Shown: piece by piece, positions 45,377 through 52,648 of the stretch
Position numbering within the stretch: position 1 is the stretch's first letter
How the letters are laid out: each line of letters starts with the position of its first letter
Assembly (NCBI GenBank): GCA_016699675.1
Contig: CP064985.1
Span: 744,001 to 808,000 of the forward strand
Origin: Austwickia sp.
Lineage (GTDB): Bacteria; Actinomycetota; Actinomycetes; Actinomycetales; Dermatophilaceae
Reading direction: 5' to 3'
Length of the DNA: 64,000 bases
Position numbers and translations under genes: made by a program
The notes under the pieces: generated by a model
The model's database searches: none
Told to the model about the DNA's origin: nothing
What the model saw: the letters and a program-made list of their open reading frames with translations, nothing else

Positions 45377-47064
45377 CCGACGGCGCCCCGCGCGCTGCGG
45401 CCGACGGTGCGCCGAACCCCATGGCCGCCGCCGCGCCGCACCAGGTGCCCGACGGCGCGCCGGCCCACGTGATCGACGGCGCCCCGCAGACCGATTGGCG
45501 CCGCCCCGCGGCCCGGTCCCTGCTCGTCACGCCGCTGCGCACCGCCAAAGAGCTGATCCCCTCCCTGGCCCCGGTCGTGGTGCTGGCGGTCTCGCAGGGG
45601 GGTCAGGCGTATTGGCTGCTCCTGCTCCTCGTCGTGGTCCCCGTGCTCATCGCGGTGCTGCGCTGGTGGAACACCGGCTACCGGATCGCCGGCGACCAGT
45701 TCCAGGTGCGGCACGGGATCGTGCGCAAGCACCTGCTGACCGCCCAACTCGACCGGATCCGCACGGTCGATGAGGAGGCCTCGCTGCTGCGGCGCGCGCT
45801 GCACATCGTGGACCTCCACGTGGGCACCGGCGCGCACGAGGCTGTCTCGGTCCACGGCATCGACGCCACCGAAGCCGCCGCTCTGCACTGCGGCCTGCTG
45901 GCACGCCGCCGGCACGCCCAGCCGCACCGGCCGGATCTACCGCACCTACCCTCCGAGGGGTCGCCCGAGCACCCGGCGTACGGTCCCGGCGCCGCGGACG
46001 GCGACTTCACCGAGGAGAACACCGCACCCGAACGCACCATCGCCGCCTTCTCCCCCGCGTGGCTGCGCTTCGCCCCGTTCACGATGAGCGGCGTCGCGAC
46101 CGTGCTGACGGCCTGGGCGATCGGCGGCCGAATCGTCAACGAGTTCCAGCTGGGCGACACCGTGACCCCCTGGGTGGACCGGCTGCGCGACGCCACCGCG
46201 CAGCTGAGCCTGCTCGTGCTCGTCCTCACCGTCCTGATCGGCGGCCTGGTGCTGGTGTCGGTGCTCTCGGTCGCGGCGTACTCGCTCGCGAACTGGGGCT
46301 ACCGCCTCACCCGCCGCGGCGACGCGACCCTGTACGTACGCCGCGGGCTGCTCACCTCGCGGGCCATGACGATCGAGGAACGCCGGCTGCGGGGCGTCGT
46401 GCTGGAACGGCCGCTCCTCCTGCGGATCCCCCGGGGCGCGCGCGCCAAGGCGCTGGTCACCGGGGGCAAGCGGCGGTCCGAGGAGGGGGCGCGCGCGACC
46501 CATCTGCTGGTCCCGCCGGCGCCGGCGGCGCTCGTGCGGGCGGCGGCCGGGGACGTCCTCGGTACGGCGACGCCGCTGACGGCCCCGCTGCTCGGGCACG
46601 GGCCGCGCGCGGTCAGGCGGCGGCACACCCGGGCCCTGCTCGGGCTCGCGCCGGTCGCGGCCACGGTGGCGGGGGCCGCGTGGTGGTGGCACTGGCCGCG
46701 GGGAACGTACGTCGTCGCAGTGCTCGTCCTGGCCCTGGCCCCCGTCCTGGCGACCCTGCGCGCCCGTTCGCTGGGGCATGCCGTGCTGGGCGACCCGCGC
46801 GTGCTGCTCGGGCCCGACGCGGGCTACCTGGTGGGCCGCTCGGGGGCGTTCCCGCAGGACCGAAGCTGCCTGCGCTCCCGCGCGGTGATCGGCTGGGTGC
46901 TGCGGGAGACGTTCTTCCAGCGCCGCGCCGGGCTGGTCACGCTGGAGGCCACGGTGGCGACGTCCCGCGGCAAGATCCGCATCCTCGACGTGCCCCGCGC
47001 GCGGGCGCTGGAGATCGTCCGCGACGCGACGCCGGGACTGCTGGACCGCTACCTGGAACCCTGA
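45373..47064 (+). CDS. PH-domain (bPH2/YdbT-like) membrane protein
   Basis: A 563-residue membrane protein with three bacterial PH domains. Each PH unit follows hydrophobic helices: about 75-100 (SLAPVVVLAVSQ, LLLLLVVVPVLIAVL), about 235-310 (LSLLVLVLTVLIGGLVLVSV) and about 415-455 (LGLAPVAATVAGAAWWW). PH signatures include LLTAQLDRIRTVDEEASLL and TRRGDATLYVRRGLLTSRA. A YdbS-YdbT pair in Bacillus affects sensitivity to amylolysin-type antimicrobials, but the general role is unclear. GTG 45373 overlaps the previous stop. The gene is convergent with clpP, 15 bases apart. Confidence 0.9.
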   Translation: MTDGAPRAAADGAPNPMAAAAPHQVPDGAPAHVIDGAPQTDWRRPAARSLLVTPLRTAKELIPSLAPVVVLAVSQGGQAYWLLLLLVVVPVLIAVLRWWNTGYRIAGDQFQVRHGIVRKHLLTAQLDRIRTVDEEASLLRRALHIVDLHVGTGAHEAVSVHGIDATEAAALHCGLLARRRHAQPHRPDLPHLPSEGSPEHPAYGPGAADGDFTEENTAPERTIAAFSPAWLRFAPFTMSGVATVLTAWAIGGRIVNEFQLGDTVTPWVDRLRDATAQLSLLVLVLTVLIGGLVLVSVLSVAAYSLANWGYRLTRRGDATLYVRRGLLTSRAMTIEERRLRGVVLERPLLLRIPRGARAKALVTGGKRRSEEGARATHLLVPPAPAALVRAAAGDVLGTATPLTAPLLGHGPRAVRRRHTRALLGLAPVAATVAGAAWWWHWPRGTYVVAVLVLALAPVLATLRARSLGHAVLGDPRVLLGPDAGYLVGRSGAFPQDRSCLRSRAVIGWVLRETFFQRRAGLVTLEATVATSRGKIRILDVPRARALEIVRDATPGLLDRYLEP

Positions 47065-47079
47065 TCCGATCAGGTCCGA

Positions 47080-47670
47080 TCAGAGCGACCGGTTGACCAC
47101 GTGGTCGACCACGCCGTACGCCACCGCCGCGTCCGCCGTCAGGATGAGGTCCCGCTCGGTGTCGTCGCGCACCTGCGCCGGCGAGCGCCCGGTGTGCTCG
47201 GCCAGCAGCCCCTCCAGCAACGTCCGCACCCGCTCCACCTCGTCGGCCTCCAGGATCAGGTCCGGGATCGCGCCGCGCCCCTCCGCGGCGGGCGCGTGGA
47301 TGACGACTCGGCCGTGCGGCAGGATCTGGCGGAACCCGGGCGCCCCGCCCGCCAGCAGCACCGCCGCCGTCGAGACCGCCTGCCCGACGCAGGTGGTCTC
47401 GACCCGCGGCCGGACGTATTGCATCGCGTCGTAGATCGCCAGCATGGCCGGGATCGACCCGCCGGGGCTGTTGAGGTAGAGGCCGATCGGGATGTCCGGG
47501 TTCTCGTACTGCAGGTGCAGCAGCTGCGCGATGACCGCGTTCGCGACGCCGTCGTCGATGGCCGTGCCCAGGTAGACGATCCGGTCGGCCAGCAGCCGGC
47601 TGTAGATGTCGGTGGTGCGCTCCCCCGCCGGGGTCCGGGTGGTCACATAGGGGATGGGGTACCCGCTCAC
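47080..47670 (-). CDS. clpP: ATP-dependent Clp protease proteolytic subunit, second of pair
   Basis: A 196-residue ClpP. The catalytic triad is visible: Ser in GQAVSTAAVLLAGG (near 98), His in PHGRVVIHAPA (near 123) and Asp in DDTERDLILTADAA (near 172). LYLNSPGGSIPAMLAIYDAM is the family strand-turn. The N-terminus YPIPYVTTRTPAGERTTDI resembles ClpP2/ClpP4. GTG 47670 overlaps the upstream clpP stop (GTGA), so both subunits are translationally coupled. In Streptomyces the clpP3-clpP4 pair is controlled by PopR. Confidence 0.93.
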   Translation of the reverse strand: MSGYPIPYVTTRTPAGERTTDIYSRLLADRIVYLGTAIDDGVANAVIAQLLHLQYENPDIPIGLYLNSPGGSIPAMLAIYDAMQYVRPRVETTCVGQAVSTAAVLLAGGAPGFRQILPHGRVVIHAPAAEGRGAIPDLILEADEVERVRTLLEGLLAEHTGRSPAQVRDDTERDLILTADAAVAYGVVDHVVNRSL

Positions 47671-48317
47671 GACGTACCCTCCCGCCGCCCGCCCGATGGG
47701 ATGCCGTCGCCGAGCCCGATCGCGCGAGCCCGCCCCGGCAGGATGAGCGCGGCATCGGTGACGATCTCGTCGACGAACCCGTAGTCGCGGGCCTGCTCGG
47801 CCGTGAACCAGCGGTCCCGGGTCGAGTCCGCCTCGATGGTCGCCACGTCCTGCCCGGTGTCCTGCGCGACGAGGGCCAGCACGACGTCGCGGGTGTGCCG
47901 CAGGTCGTCGGCCTGGATCGCGATGTCCATCGCGCTGCCGCCGATCCCGGCGGAGCCCTGATGCAGCAGCACCTTGGCGTGCGGCAGGGCGAACCGCTTT
48001 CCCTTCGTCCCGGCGCTGAGCAGGAATTGCCCTGCGCTGTAGGCCATCCCGAGGTTGACGGTGGGTACGTCGTTCGGGATGGCCCGCATGGCGTCCCGGA
48101 TGGCAAGCATGGCCGGCACCGAGCCGCCCGGGGAGTTGATGAACAGGCGGATGTCTGCGTGCGGATCGTCGGCGGCCAGGAGCAGCAGCCCGGCGATGAT
48201 CCGGTTCCCGTTGCGCTCCTCCAGCGGCTCGCCCAGCAGGAGCGTCCGGTGCTCCAGCAGGCGCCGCCGCAGCTCCTCGTCGAGCCACTGGCCCGGATCG
48301 ATGGCGGTCTGTGTCAT
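47667..48317 (-). CDS. clpP: ATP-dependent Clp protease proteolytic subunit, first of pair
   Basis: A 216-residue ClpP with Ser in MAYSAGQFLLSAG (near 99), His in PHAKVLLHQGS (near 124) and Asp in DSTRDRWFTAEQARDYG (near 173). The tyrosine before the catalytic Ser (AYSAG) differs from the usual AASMG. LLLGEPLEERNGNRIIAGLL and FINSPGGSVPAMLAIRDAM are family hallmarks. It is the promoter-proximal gene of the pair; a PopR-like inverted repeat lies 40-60 bases upstream. The C-terminal tail is Gly/Arg-rich. Confidence 0.93.
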   Translation of the reverse strand: MTQTAIDPGQWLDEELRRRLLEHRTLLLGEPLEERNGNRIIAGLLLLAADDPHADIRLFINSPGGSVPAMLAIRDAMRAIPNDVPTVNLGMAYSAGQFLLSAGTKGKRFALPHAKVLLHQGSAGIGGSAMDIAIQADDLRHTRDVVLALVAQDTGQDVATIEADSTRDRWFTAEQARDYGFVDEIVTDAALILPGRARAIGLGDGIPSGGRREGTS

Positions 48318-48356
48318 GGGCCCACGCTGACCGTCCGGGGGTGGCCGCGGCTAGCC

Positions 48357-48377
48357 GGCGCTGCCGTGAGCAGCGCC
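48357..48377. promoter_or_regulatory. PopR-like box upstream of the clpP pair
   Basis: GGCGCTGC (48357-48364) and GCAGCGCC (48370-48377) are perfect inverted repeats with a 5-base spacer. The core CTGCC-GTG-AGCAG matches the Streptomyces PopR sequence, as I recall it (TCTGCC-N3-GGCAGA), at 9 of 10 core positions. It lies 40 bases upstream of the first clpP start. It could also act as a hairpin behind the zinc-ribbon gene, whose stop is 43 bases away. Confidence 0.55.
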
Positions 48378-48419
48378 AGCGTGGGGTTTGCCGTCGGGCG
48401 TCGGCCGCGGGACGGCGGG

Positions 48420-48743
48420 TCAGCTGGAGAAGAACAGGCCCCCGAAACCGCGCTTGCGGTAGGGCTTGCCGTGGTGGTTGCCCCAGCCCGGGCCGTAGTT
48501 GCCATGGGCCTGCGGCGGCGGCGCCGACTGGTACTGCGTCATCTGGCTCATCTGCGCCTCGAGCCGCGTCAACGCCTCGAGCTCGCCCATGTCGAGGAAG
48601 ACCCCGCGGCAGCTTTCGCACTGCTCGAGGTGAATGCCGTTGCGTTCGTAGGTGCGCATGGTGCCGCGGCACTTGGGGCAGGTGAGCGTCGTGGGCCCGT
48701 CCTGCAGGGGCCCGGTGGGTGGCTGGTACGGCGGGATCGTCAT
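48420..48743 (-). CDS. zinc-ribbon (TFIIB-type) protein
   Basis: A 107-residue protein with an N-terminal Pro-rich stretch and a zf-TFIIB domain: CPKCRG and CESCRGVFLDMGELEAL provide four zinc-binding cysteines. A coiled Gln/Met segment (AQMSQMTQYQSAPPPQAHG) and a basic Gly/Phe-rich tail (KPYRKRGFGGLFFSS) follow. Proteins with this ribbon occur widely and have no single known function. ATG 48743 is the start that fits the family. It lies 7 bases downstream of the phosphotransferase gene and probably shares its transcript. Confidence 0.85.
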   Translation of the reverse strand: MTIPPYQPPTGPLQDGPTTLTCPKCRGTMRTYERNGIHLEQCESCRGVFLDMGELEALTRLEAQMSQMTQYQSAPPPQAHGNYGPGWGNHHGKPYRKRGFGGLFFSS

Positions 48744-48750
48744 CGCCACA

Positions 48751-49740
48751 TCATCTCTCGCTCGGCTGAGCGATGCCCCGGCAGGCGCCCAGCAAAAGCC
48801 CGATGGCATCCTCGTCCTCGCGCTCCTTCGGGGGTGCCGCCAGGGCCCGGGCGGTCACGGTGACCAGGGCGATCCGGGCCGGCCCGTCGAGCCGCCACCA
48901 CAGCTGCGGGTCCGCGGGGATCCCGGCCGGATCCCCCGTGGGGCGCCGGGCCCGATAGCCCGCCAGCAGGGCCTGCCAGTCGGGGGTCGGCAGCACCCCG
49001 GCAGCCCACAGCGCGCCCGGTCGGGCCAGGTCGAGGACCGGGTCGCCGGTCGCCAGGTCGTCGACGTCCAGCAGCACCCACGCGCCGGCGCGCCGCCCGA
49101 GCTGGCCGAGATGGACGTCGCCGTGCACCACGGCGCCGGCGTTCGACCCGGAAAAGCCCGAGAGGCCGCTTCCCGCGGGGGCTGTTTGGAGGCCCGTGTC
49201 GAGCACGGTGTCGAGCACGGCTGACAGCAGGGTCTTCTCGGCGGACTGCGGGAGGCGGGCCAGGGCGCGCAGAGCGCGTACGTCGGGGCGCGCCGGCGGC
49301 AACCCCGCGGGCGGCGTCCCGTGCAGCCGCGCCAGCAGGTCCCCGAGGTCGGACCAGGGATAAGCCGCCACGTCGTACGGATCGACGACCTCGACCCGGG
49401 GCCACAGGCTCACCAGCCGCCCGGACGGCGCGACCTCCGGGCGCGCGGCGAGCGGGGCCAGCAGGATCCCTGCCAGGGCGGGGTCGGCCGCGACTCCGAG
49501 CCGGCGCGTCAGCAGGGTCGCGTCCGTCCCTGCGGCGTGGATCTTGGCGACGAGCTCGCCGAAGCCCCACACCTCGGCCCGCTCGGAACTTCCGGACCGC
49601 TCGGTGGGCGTCCGTTCCCGCGTCGACGCCGGGCCGCCGCGGATCGGCTCGGCCTGGTCGGGCCGTGCACCGACCAGGGCGGCGAGCCAGGAGACGTCAT
49701 CGGCGCGCCCACGCCGCGCGCCCAGATCCTCCGGCCTCAC
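48751..49740 (-). CDS. aminoglycoside-phosphotransferase-family kinase
   Basis: A 329-residue APH/choline-kinase-fold protein. The catalytic loop VVHGDVHLGQLG (near 215) keeps the Asp, but the usual Asn five residues later is Gln. LLDVDDLATGDPVLDLA (near 234) provides the metal-binding Asp. The N-lobe is short and lacks an obvious P-loop. The family phosphorylates small molecules; resistance to antibiotics cannot be inferred. GTG 49740 overlaps the HxlR stop (GTGA 49737-49740), so regulator and kinase are coupled. Confidence 0.85.
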   Translation of the reverse strand: MRPEDLGARRGRADDVSWLAALVGARPDQAEPIRGGPASTRERTPTERSGSSERAEVWGFGELVAKIHAAGTDATLLTRRLGVAADPALAGILLAPLAARPEVAPSGRLVSLWPRVEVVDPYDVAAYPWSDLGDLLARLHGTPPAGLPPARPDVRALRALARLPQSAEKTLLSAVLDTVLDTGLQTAPAGSGLSGFSGSNAGAVVHGDVHLGQLGRRAGAWVLLDVDDLATGDPVLDLARPGALWAAGVLPTPDWQALLAGYRARRPTGDPAGIPADPQLWWRLDGPARIALVTVTARALAAPPKEREDEDAIGLLLGACRGIAQPSER

Positions 49741-50078
49741 GACCGGCCGGGCCACGTCGCCACCAGCTCGGCGTACCGCCGCCCGTACGCCTCCATCTCC
49801 CGCAGCATCGGAGCGAGCGCCCGACCGGCGTCCGTCGGCCGGTACCGCACCGCCACCGGCGGCCCCGGCGCCACCTCCCGGACGGCCAACCCGCGGGCGC
49901 ACAGCTCCTTCAGCCGGGCGGACAGCACCGCGTCGGTCACCCCGGGCACGGCCCGGGCAATGTCGCTGAACCGCTCGGCCCCGCCCAACAGCGCCAGGAC
50001 CACGGCGCCCGCCCAGGCCCGCCCCAGCACGGCCAGGACGCGCTCGACCCCCGCGCAGTCGCCCGCCACGTCGGTCAT
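49737..50078 (-). CDS. HxlR-family transcriptional regulator
   Basis: A 113-residue winged-helix protein of the HxlR/MarR-like group. The CxGVERVLAVLGRAWAGAVV start corresponds to the usual CPVExxLxxIGGKW. ERFSDIARAVPGVTDAVLSA (helix-turn-helix) and LKELCARGLAVREV (wing) are typical. Members sense oxidants or electrophiles through the N-terminal Cys. ATG 50078 is chosen; the frame stays open to 50192, across the operator. It probably controls itself, the kinase downstream and the divergent TPR-pirin operon through the palindrome at 50110-50132. Confidence 0.9.
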   Translation of the reverse strand: MTDVAGDCAGVERVLAVLGRAWAGAVVLALLGGAERFSDIARAVPGVTDAVLSARLKELCARGLAVREVAPGPPVAVRYRPTDAGRALAPMLREMEAYGRRYAELVATWPGRS

Positions 50079-50109
50079 CGGGTGCGCTCCCTGGGCTCGG
50101 AATAATCGA

Positions 50110-50132
50110 GTAGCTATGACGTTAATAGCTAC
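50110..50132. promoter_or_regulatory. HxlR-type operator
   Basis: GTAGCTAT (50110-50117) and ATAGCTAC (50125-50132) form a perfect inverted repeat with a 7-base spacer. The region is AT-rich in very GC-rich DNA. It lies between the leftward hxlR gene (start 50078) and the rightward TPR-pirin pair (start 50191). The size and symmetry fit known HxlR operators, so it probably overlaps both promoters. Confidence 0.7.
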
Positions 50133-50190
50133 ATCGCCAAGCATAGCCCCCCATGAGGGCGTTGCCTCCCGACCGAACCCGGAGCCCGTC

Positions 50191-50592
50191 ATGATGACCG
50201 ACCTCGACCGCTACCGCACCGCCGAGCTGCTGTTCTCGCAGCGCCGGTACGCCGACGCGGCGCGCGAGCTGACCGCCCTCCTGGGTGCGGACGCTCCGCC
50301 GTACGGCGTGGGCGACGCGCCGTTGTTGCTGGCCCGCGCCTACTACCACTCCGCGCAGCTGCACCGCGCCGAGGAGGCCGCGCGTGGGCTGGTCGCGCGG
50401 GACGAGACCGATGCCTACGCGGCGTTGCTCCTCGCCCGCACGCTGACCCGGCTGGGCCGGCCCGACGAGGCCCGCGGCTGGCACCGTCGGGCCGAGGCAC
50501 TCGGGGTCCTGGCCTCTAGTAGCGATAAGCCCGAACCCACCGAGACCACTTCACCGTTGACCCCTATGGACCACGAGGAGACGACCCCATGA
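50191..50592 (+). CDS. tetratricopeptide-repeat protein
   Basis: A 133-residue helical protein with TPR-like repeats: TAELLFSQRRYADAARELT, ARAYYHSAQLHRAEEAARGL and ARTLTRLGRPDEARGWHRRA. The C-terminus is Ser/Thr/Pro-rich. It is probably a protein-interaction module. ATG 50191 follows GGAG at 6 bases; a second ATG three bases later is possible. The stop overlaps the pirin start (ATGA 50589-50592), so the two are co-translated. The divergent HxlR gene and operator suggest stress-responsive control. Confidence 0.83.
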   Translation: MMTDLDRYRTAELLFSQRRYADAARELTALLGADAPPYGVGDAPLLLARAYYHSAQLHRAEEAARGLVARDETDAYAALLLARTLTRLGRPDEARGWHRRAEALGVLASSSDKPEPTETTSPLTPMDHEETTP

Positions 50593-51455
50593 CCATCCGC
50601 ACCCTGCGCAGCGTCCATTCCGGCGACGGCTACCACTGGGTCGGTGACGGCTTCTACGTCACCCAGGTGCTGCCCGGCACCGCCGAGCTGGCCGAGCTCG
50701 CCGACCCGTTCCTGCTGATGGACTACCACCCGGTGAAGGAGTACCCGCCCACCGACCGGCCCCGCGGCGTCGGCGCACACCCGCACCGCGGGTTCGAGAC
50801 CGTCACTATCGCGTTCGAAGGCGCCGTGCAGCACCACGACTCGACCGGCGCCGGCGGGGTCATCTACCCGGGTGACTGCCAGTGGATGACGGCGGCGCGC
50901 GGGATCCTGCACAAGGAGTACCACGAGACGCAGTGGGCCCAGACCGGCGGCCGGTTCCACATGATGCAGCTGTGGGTGAACCTCCCCGCCGCGCACAAGA
51001 TGGACGCCCCTCGCTACCAGGCGCTCACGGCCGAGTCGCTCGGCAAGGTCAAGCTCACCGACGGCGGGCAGGTCAACCTGTACGCCGGGGAGCTGGACGG
51101 CGAGCACGGCCCGGCGCGCACCGCGACCCCGATCAACCTCTGGGACATCCACCTGGGGCCGGGCGAGGACACGACCCTGGCCGTCCCCGACGGCCACACC
51201 ACGATGCTCTTCGTCGTCGACGGCGAGGTGGCGACCGACGGTGGTCGGCTCGACACGCAGCAGTTGGGGCTGTTCGAACGGTCCGGCGACGAGCTGCGAC
51301 TGCGCGCCGGCGAGCTGGGGGCCCGGGCGCTGCTGCTGGGCGGGGAACCGATCGGCGAGCCCACCGTCTCGTACGGCCCGTTCGTCATGAACACCGAAGC
51401 GGAGATCGTCCAGGCGGTCCAGGACTTCAACGCGGGGACGTTCGGCCGCCTCTAG
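50589..51455 (+). CDS. pirin-family protein
   Basis: A 288-residue bicupin. The N-terminal cupin holds the metal motif GVGAHPHRGFETVTI near residue 59 (two His) and further ligands in GAVQHHDSTG and ILHKEYHET. The C-terminal cupin is less conserved (PDGHTTMLFVVDGEV). Pirins bind Fe or other metals; some have quercetinase activity, others bind partner enzymes or transcription factors. Being coupled to a TPR protein and divergent from HxlR suggests a redox-stress role. A long hairpin follows 28 bases after the stop. Confidence 0.93.
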   Translation: MTIRTLRSVHSGDGYHWVGDGFYVTQVLPGTAELAELADPFLLMDYHPVKEYPPTDRPRGVGAHPHRGFETVTIAFEGAVQHHDSTGAGGVIYPGDCQWMTAARGILHKEYHETQWAQTGGRFHMMQLWVNLPAAHKMDAPRYQALTAESLGKVKLTDGGQVNLYAGELDGEHGPARTATPINLWDIHLGPGEDTTLAVPDGHTTMLFVVDGEVATDGGRLDTQQLGLFERSGDELRLRAGELGARALLLGGEPIGEPTVSYGPFVMNTEAEIVQAVQDFNAGTFGRL

Positions 51456-51483
51456 GCCGTGGCATCGGCTCCTCCACCCCTTC

Positions 51484-51529
51484 TGACTGGGGCGTTATGC
51501 GATCCCCGGAGCGCATAACGCCCCAGTCA
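51484..51529. terminator. 18-bp perfect hairpin after pirin
   Basis: TGACTGGGGCGTTATGCG (51484-51501) pairs perfectly with CGCATAACGCCCCAGTCA (51512-51529) around a 10-base loop. It is the longest perfect inverted repeat I found in the window outside IS ends. It could terminate the TPR-pirin transcript, but no T-tract follows and the stem is long for that. A dispersed palindromic repeat or regulatory site is possible. Confidence 0.6.
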
Positions 51530-51583
51530 CATGTCCCGGGCCGGGACCGCTCGGCATCGTCGCTGGTCCCTAAACTGACCGCC

Positions 51584-52396
51584 GTGTCCCCCGCCGATGC
51601 CGTCTCCCAGCCGCCATCAGCTCCGTCGGTGCTGATCCTCGGCGGGACCACCGAGGGCCGCGAGCTGGCCGAGGCCCTCGCCGCGGACGGCTGGGACGTC
51701 GTCACGTCGCTGGCCGGACGCACCGCGGCGCCCGTCCGGCCGGCGGGTCGGGTCCGCACCGGCGGCTTCGGGGGCCCGGCGGGCCTGCGCGACTGGCTGG
51801 CCGCCCACCGGCCGGCCTGTGTCGTCGACGCCACCCACCCGTTCGCCACCGGCATCTCCGCGAACGCCGCGCCCGCCTGCGCCGACGCCGGCGTCCCGCT
51901 CCTCCACCTGCGGCGCCCCAGCTGGGCCCAGACCCATCCCGATGCCGCCGGGTGGACCTGGGCCGCCGACCACGCGGACGCCGCCGCCCGGGCCCGCGCC
52001 CTCAACTCCGACGTCGGCGGCGCCGTCCTCCTCGCCGTCGGGCGGCAGGCCACCCCGCGGTATGTGCCCGCCCTCGTTGACCGTCCCGTCGTGGCCCGGG
52101 TCGCCGAGGCCGGCGACCTGCGCGTGCCGCCCGGCTGGCGACTGCTGCAGTCCCGGGGGCCGTTCTCGGCCGACGGCGAGCGGGAGCTGTTCGCCCGCGA
52201 GCGCATCCGCCTGGTCGTCAGCAAGGACTCAGGCGGCGCGGCCACCGCGGCGAAGCTGGACGTCGCCGCGGAGACGGGCGCAGCCGTCGTGATGGTGCGC
52301 CGGCCGCCCACGCCCCCCGGTGTCGCCGCCGAGGTCGGGGATGCCGCCGCCGCGCGCCGCTGGTGCGCCGGGCTCCGGGGCGCCCCGGGACGCTGA
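51584..52396 (+). CDS. cobK: precorrin-6A reductase
   Basis: Reduces precorrin-6A (or its cobalt form) with NADPH in cobalamin synthesis. The 270-residue protein shows the CobK/CbiJ start LILGGTTEGRELAEAL, VDATHPFATGISANA near residue 84, the central VGRQATPRYVPAL, and the late SKDSGGAATAAKLDVAAE near 210. It has the usual length. GTG 51584 follows a TAAACT box by 7 bases, so the mRNA is probably leaderless. No other cobalamin gene or B12 riboswitch is visible beside it, so it is a detached member of the pathway. Confidence 0.93.
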   Translation: MSPADAVSQPPSAPSVLILGGTTEGRELAEALAADGWDVVTSLAGRTAAPVRPAGRVRTGGFGGPAGLRDWLAAHRPACVVDATHPFATGISANAAPACADAGVPLLHLRRPSWAQTHPDAAGWTWAADHADAAARARALNSDVGGAVLLAVGRQATPRYVPALVDRPVVARVAEAGDLRVPPGWRLLQSRGPFSADGERELFARERIRLVVSKDSGGAATAAKLDVAAETGAAVVMVRRPPTPPGVAAEVGDAAAARRWCAGLRGAPGR

Positions 52397-52525
52397 GTCG
52401 AAGCCGCAGGCGCTGGGCCGAAGCCGAGCCGAGCCGAACCCATGGGCGGGCCTGGGGTGAGCCAGGCGGCGTCAGCACCGGCCCACCGGAGCCGACTGGA
52501 ACAGCACCAACTTCAGGAGGCAACG

Positions 52526-52624
52526 ATGACCGGTCGCACGCTCAAGATCATGTCCTTCGCTCTGGCCGCGGTCGGCCTCGCCCACGTGTGGGTCAAGCCG
52601 GCCATCATCATCATCGGGAGCTGA
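52526..52624 (+). CDS. 32-residue single-span membrane peptide
   Basis: AGGAGG at 52515-52520 stands 5 bases before ATG 52526, the best ribosome site in this region. The product begins MTGRTLKIMSFALAAVGLAH and is 32 residues long: a short basic head, a hydrophobic span, and a C-terminus with Val-Lys-Pro and four consecutive Ile. It lies between cobK and the hyp/hox hydrogenase cluster, convergent with hypB 24 bases away. I do not recognise it. The strong ribosome site and membrane-like composition argue for a real small protein. Confidence 0.6.
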   Translation: MTGRTLKIMSFALAAVGLAHVWVKPAIIIIGS

Positions 52625-52648
52625 CGTTCCGGCGACCGACGACCGCTG

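Noticed and set aside
48751..49740. Antibiotic resistance kinase
   Set aside because: The fold is that of aminoglycoside phosphotransferases, but the family is broad and nothing here indicates a drug substrate.
51456..51583. Cobalamin riboswitch before cobK
   Set aside because: No B12-box-like sequence was found; the region contains only the 18-bp hairpin, and cobK appears leaderless.
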